Source: Gemmataceae bacterium
GTDB lineage: Bacteria; Planctomycetota; Planctomycetia; Gemmatales; Gemmataceae
Direction of reading: 5' to 3'
NCBI GenBank assembly: GCA_028288765.1
Contig: JAQGHQ010000037.1
Location: 1-55,408, forward strand
Length of the DNA stretch: 55,408 bases
The position numbers were made by a program, and so were the translations under genes. The notes under the pieces were generated by a model. The model was given only the letters and a program-made list of their open reading frames with translations, was not told the DNA's origin and made no database searches. Positions 54,625 through 55,408 of the stretch are shown piece by piece. Each line of letters begins with the position of its first letter. Within the stretch, counting starts at the first letter, position 1.

Positions 54625-54645
54625 GTGAAGAGTCGCCCTTCTGTG

Positions 54646-54711
54646 GCCGAACTAAAAGCTCACCTGCGGCCCCGGCTTTGCGGGGCCGTCAGGTGCAGCG
54701 CCCGGTTCGGC
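54646..54711 (-). repeat. attC site 5 (short)
   Basis: Boxes GCCGAAC 54646-54652 and GTTCGGC 54705-54711; stem GCTCACCTGCGGCCCCG / CGGGGCCGTCAGGTGCAGC with a small loop. The 66-bp size is close to a minimal attC. Confidence 0.9.
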
Positions 54712-55147
54712 CAGACTGGTACTCAATGAAACCCGCAGCCTGCGCCTTCGTCTCGGAGGACGCCGACGGATTCGTAGCGACTCTTCGGAGCAGATCGAGC
54801 CACGACTCGGCGTCTGGCGGATGCGCGTTCAGGATGCGGTTGACCATCCAGACCGTGAGCGGCACCGGCTTCCGGCCGACCGACTCCGCCAGCAGTGCCT
54901 CGTAACCGCCGCGCCATACCTCCAGCGTGTGGACGAGCGGGCCGGGCGTTCCGAGATCCACACCGTCCAAGCGCTCCATCGTGCGGAACAGAACCGGCGC
55001 GCAGACCACTGGGTTATTGATCGTACGCATCTCGTCGCAAAGCTCGTCCAAATGCTCCCAACCCCTGGCGCGGGCGTTCGCGTCGTCGAAGTCCCGCGCC
55101 GCCAGCGCGTCGAAGTCCGCAGCGATTTCTACAACGCTTCGTGTCAT
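54689..55147 (-). CDS. Cassette gene: helical, immunity-like protein of unknown function (152 aa)
   Basis: ATG 55147, 11 bp from attC6, stop inside attC5. All-helical protein without Cys-rich or signal features; WRGGYEALLAESVGRKPVPLTVWMVNRIL followed by SWLDLLRRVATNPSAS resembles small helical-repeat immunity proteins of polymorphic toxin systems (tentative). A cytosolic role is expected. It sits one cassette from the ACP fusion and two from the SUKH-like gene. Confidence 0.75.
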   Translation of the reverse strand: MTRSVVEIAADFDALAARDFDDANARARGWEHLDELCDEMRTINNPVVCAPVLFRTMERLDGVDLGTPGPLVHTLEVWRGGYEALLAESVGRKPVPLTVWMVNRILNAHPPDAESWLDLLRRVATNPSASSETKAQAAGFIEYQSGRTGRCT

Positions 55148-55157
55148 GGTGAATGAG

Positions 55158-55252
55158 GCCGAACAATAAGCTCACCGGCCCGGCCCGCTAGTGAGCAACG
55201 AAGTACCGGAAGCGTAGGTGCGGGCCCGGTCCGGTGCAGCGGCGGGTTCGGC
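55158..55252 (-). repeat. attC site 6
   Basis: Boxes GCCGAAC 55158-55164 and GTTCGGC 55246-55252; arms AGCTCACCGGCCCGGCCCGC and GCGGGCCCGGTCCGGTGCAGC. Confidence 0.9.
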
Positions 55253-55299
55253 CTGCCTCACGGGCCCAGCGATGTCCCGTGCCGCCTAATACTGCTTTG

Positions 55300-55408
55300 T
55301 CACTTCAGCAGGGGTCGGAAGCTCTCGATGTCTTCCCGTGCCATCCACTCGCGGAAGGCCTCACGCCGCAACCAGTCGCTGACCACCCGATGCACGGCCG
55401 GTAGCGAC
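55300..55408 (-). CDS. Cassette gene, 5' partial (35 visible residues)
   Basis: Only the C-terminus is in the window: SLPAVHRVVSDWLRREAFRE then WMAREDIESFRPLLK and a TGA at 55300-55302. The stretch is helical with no recognisable domain. Its stop is 48 bp from attC6, as in the other cassettes, which supports it as a real gene. Confidence 0.55.
   Translation of the reverse strand, partial: SLPAVHRVVSDWLRREAFREWMAREDIESFRPLLK

Larger units (their letters stand above)
52219..55408 (-). mobile_element. Distal part of a chromosomal integron gene-cassette array
   Basis: Six attC-like sites repeat at spacings of 485-813 bp and each gap holds one short minus-strand gene with its start 11-58 bp from the neighbouring site. 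No integrase is in the window. Reading on the minus strand, each gene is followed by its attC, as in integrons, so attI and intI are predicted beyond the right edge. The array continues past 55408. Confidence 0.85.

Noticed and set aside
52840..55252. CRISPR array, suggested by regularly spaced repeats
   Set aside because: Spacers are 400-800 bp and coding, the repeats are palindromic with variable centres, and no cas genes are present; attC sites explain all features.

Overview
This is a high-GC bacterial segment that looks like a planctomycete of the Gemmataceae type. Three things point there: a DUF1501 / PPC-like / DUF1549-DUF1553 gene set, a DUF1559 prepilin-like protein followed by a small lipoprotein, and a tmRNA whose tag reads AEPQFSLAA. 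Intergenic spaces are rich in long perfect palindromes. The assignment is made by eye.

Region 1 (1-25273) is a secondary-lipid / polyketide locus. A PKS cut by the left edge (AT-DH-ER-KR-ACP) ends in a domain resembling cyanobacterial acyl-ACP reductase. Two divergent membrane desaturases, a thioredoxin-TPR protein and a degenerate S49-type lipoprotein follow. Next come a PfaA/HglE-like synthase with two N-terminal nitronate monooxygenase-like domains, an AT-DH-PPTase-like protein, a free ACP, an alpha/beta hydrolase and a MacB-type ABC exporter. The set recalls heterocyst-glycolipid synthesis plus DevBCA export: build a long acyl chain, reduce and desaturate it, release it and export it (inference).

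Region 2 (25274-39612) holds planctomycete household genes: two exported or membrane proteins of unknown function, a small beta-rich protein, the DUF1501/PPC/DUF1549-1553 set, a GNAT acetyltransferase, a Gfo/Idh/MocA oxidoreductase, a Tat-exported TIM-barrel protein, a DUF1559 protein and a lipoprotein. Large palindromic repeats separate them. One hairpin repeat lies inside a gene and supplies its signal peptide.

Region 3 (39613-40130) is the tmRNA gene ssrA, with a TATAAT promoter element upstream and a terminator hairpin downstream.

Region 4 (40594-51586) is a cell-surface glycan locus. It encodes a TIGR04372 glycosyltransferase carrying an IS5-type DUF4096 N-terminus, an MBOAT acyltransferase with an SGNH partner, a coiled-coil protein, a methyltransferase, a NovU-type C-methyltransferase, an SDR, a C-methyltransferase paralogue with a degenerate SAM loop, and a WbuC-type cupin. 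An IS630 relic lies among them.

Region 5 (51789-55408) is the strongest candidate for an exciting system: the distal end of a chromosomal integron. Six attC sites (GCCGAAC ... GTTCGGC with one extra-helical base) alternate with small minus-strand genes. The cassettes encode a frameshifted lipoprotein, an unknown protein, a HEPN-like protein, a SUKH-like protein, a zinc-ribbon/acyl-carrier fusion, an immunity-like helical protein and a partial gene. By orientation, the integrase and attI should lie to the right, outside the window.
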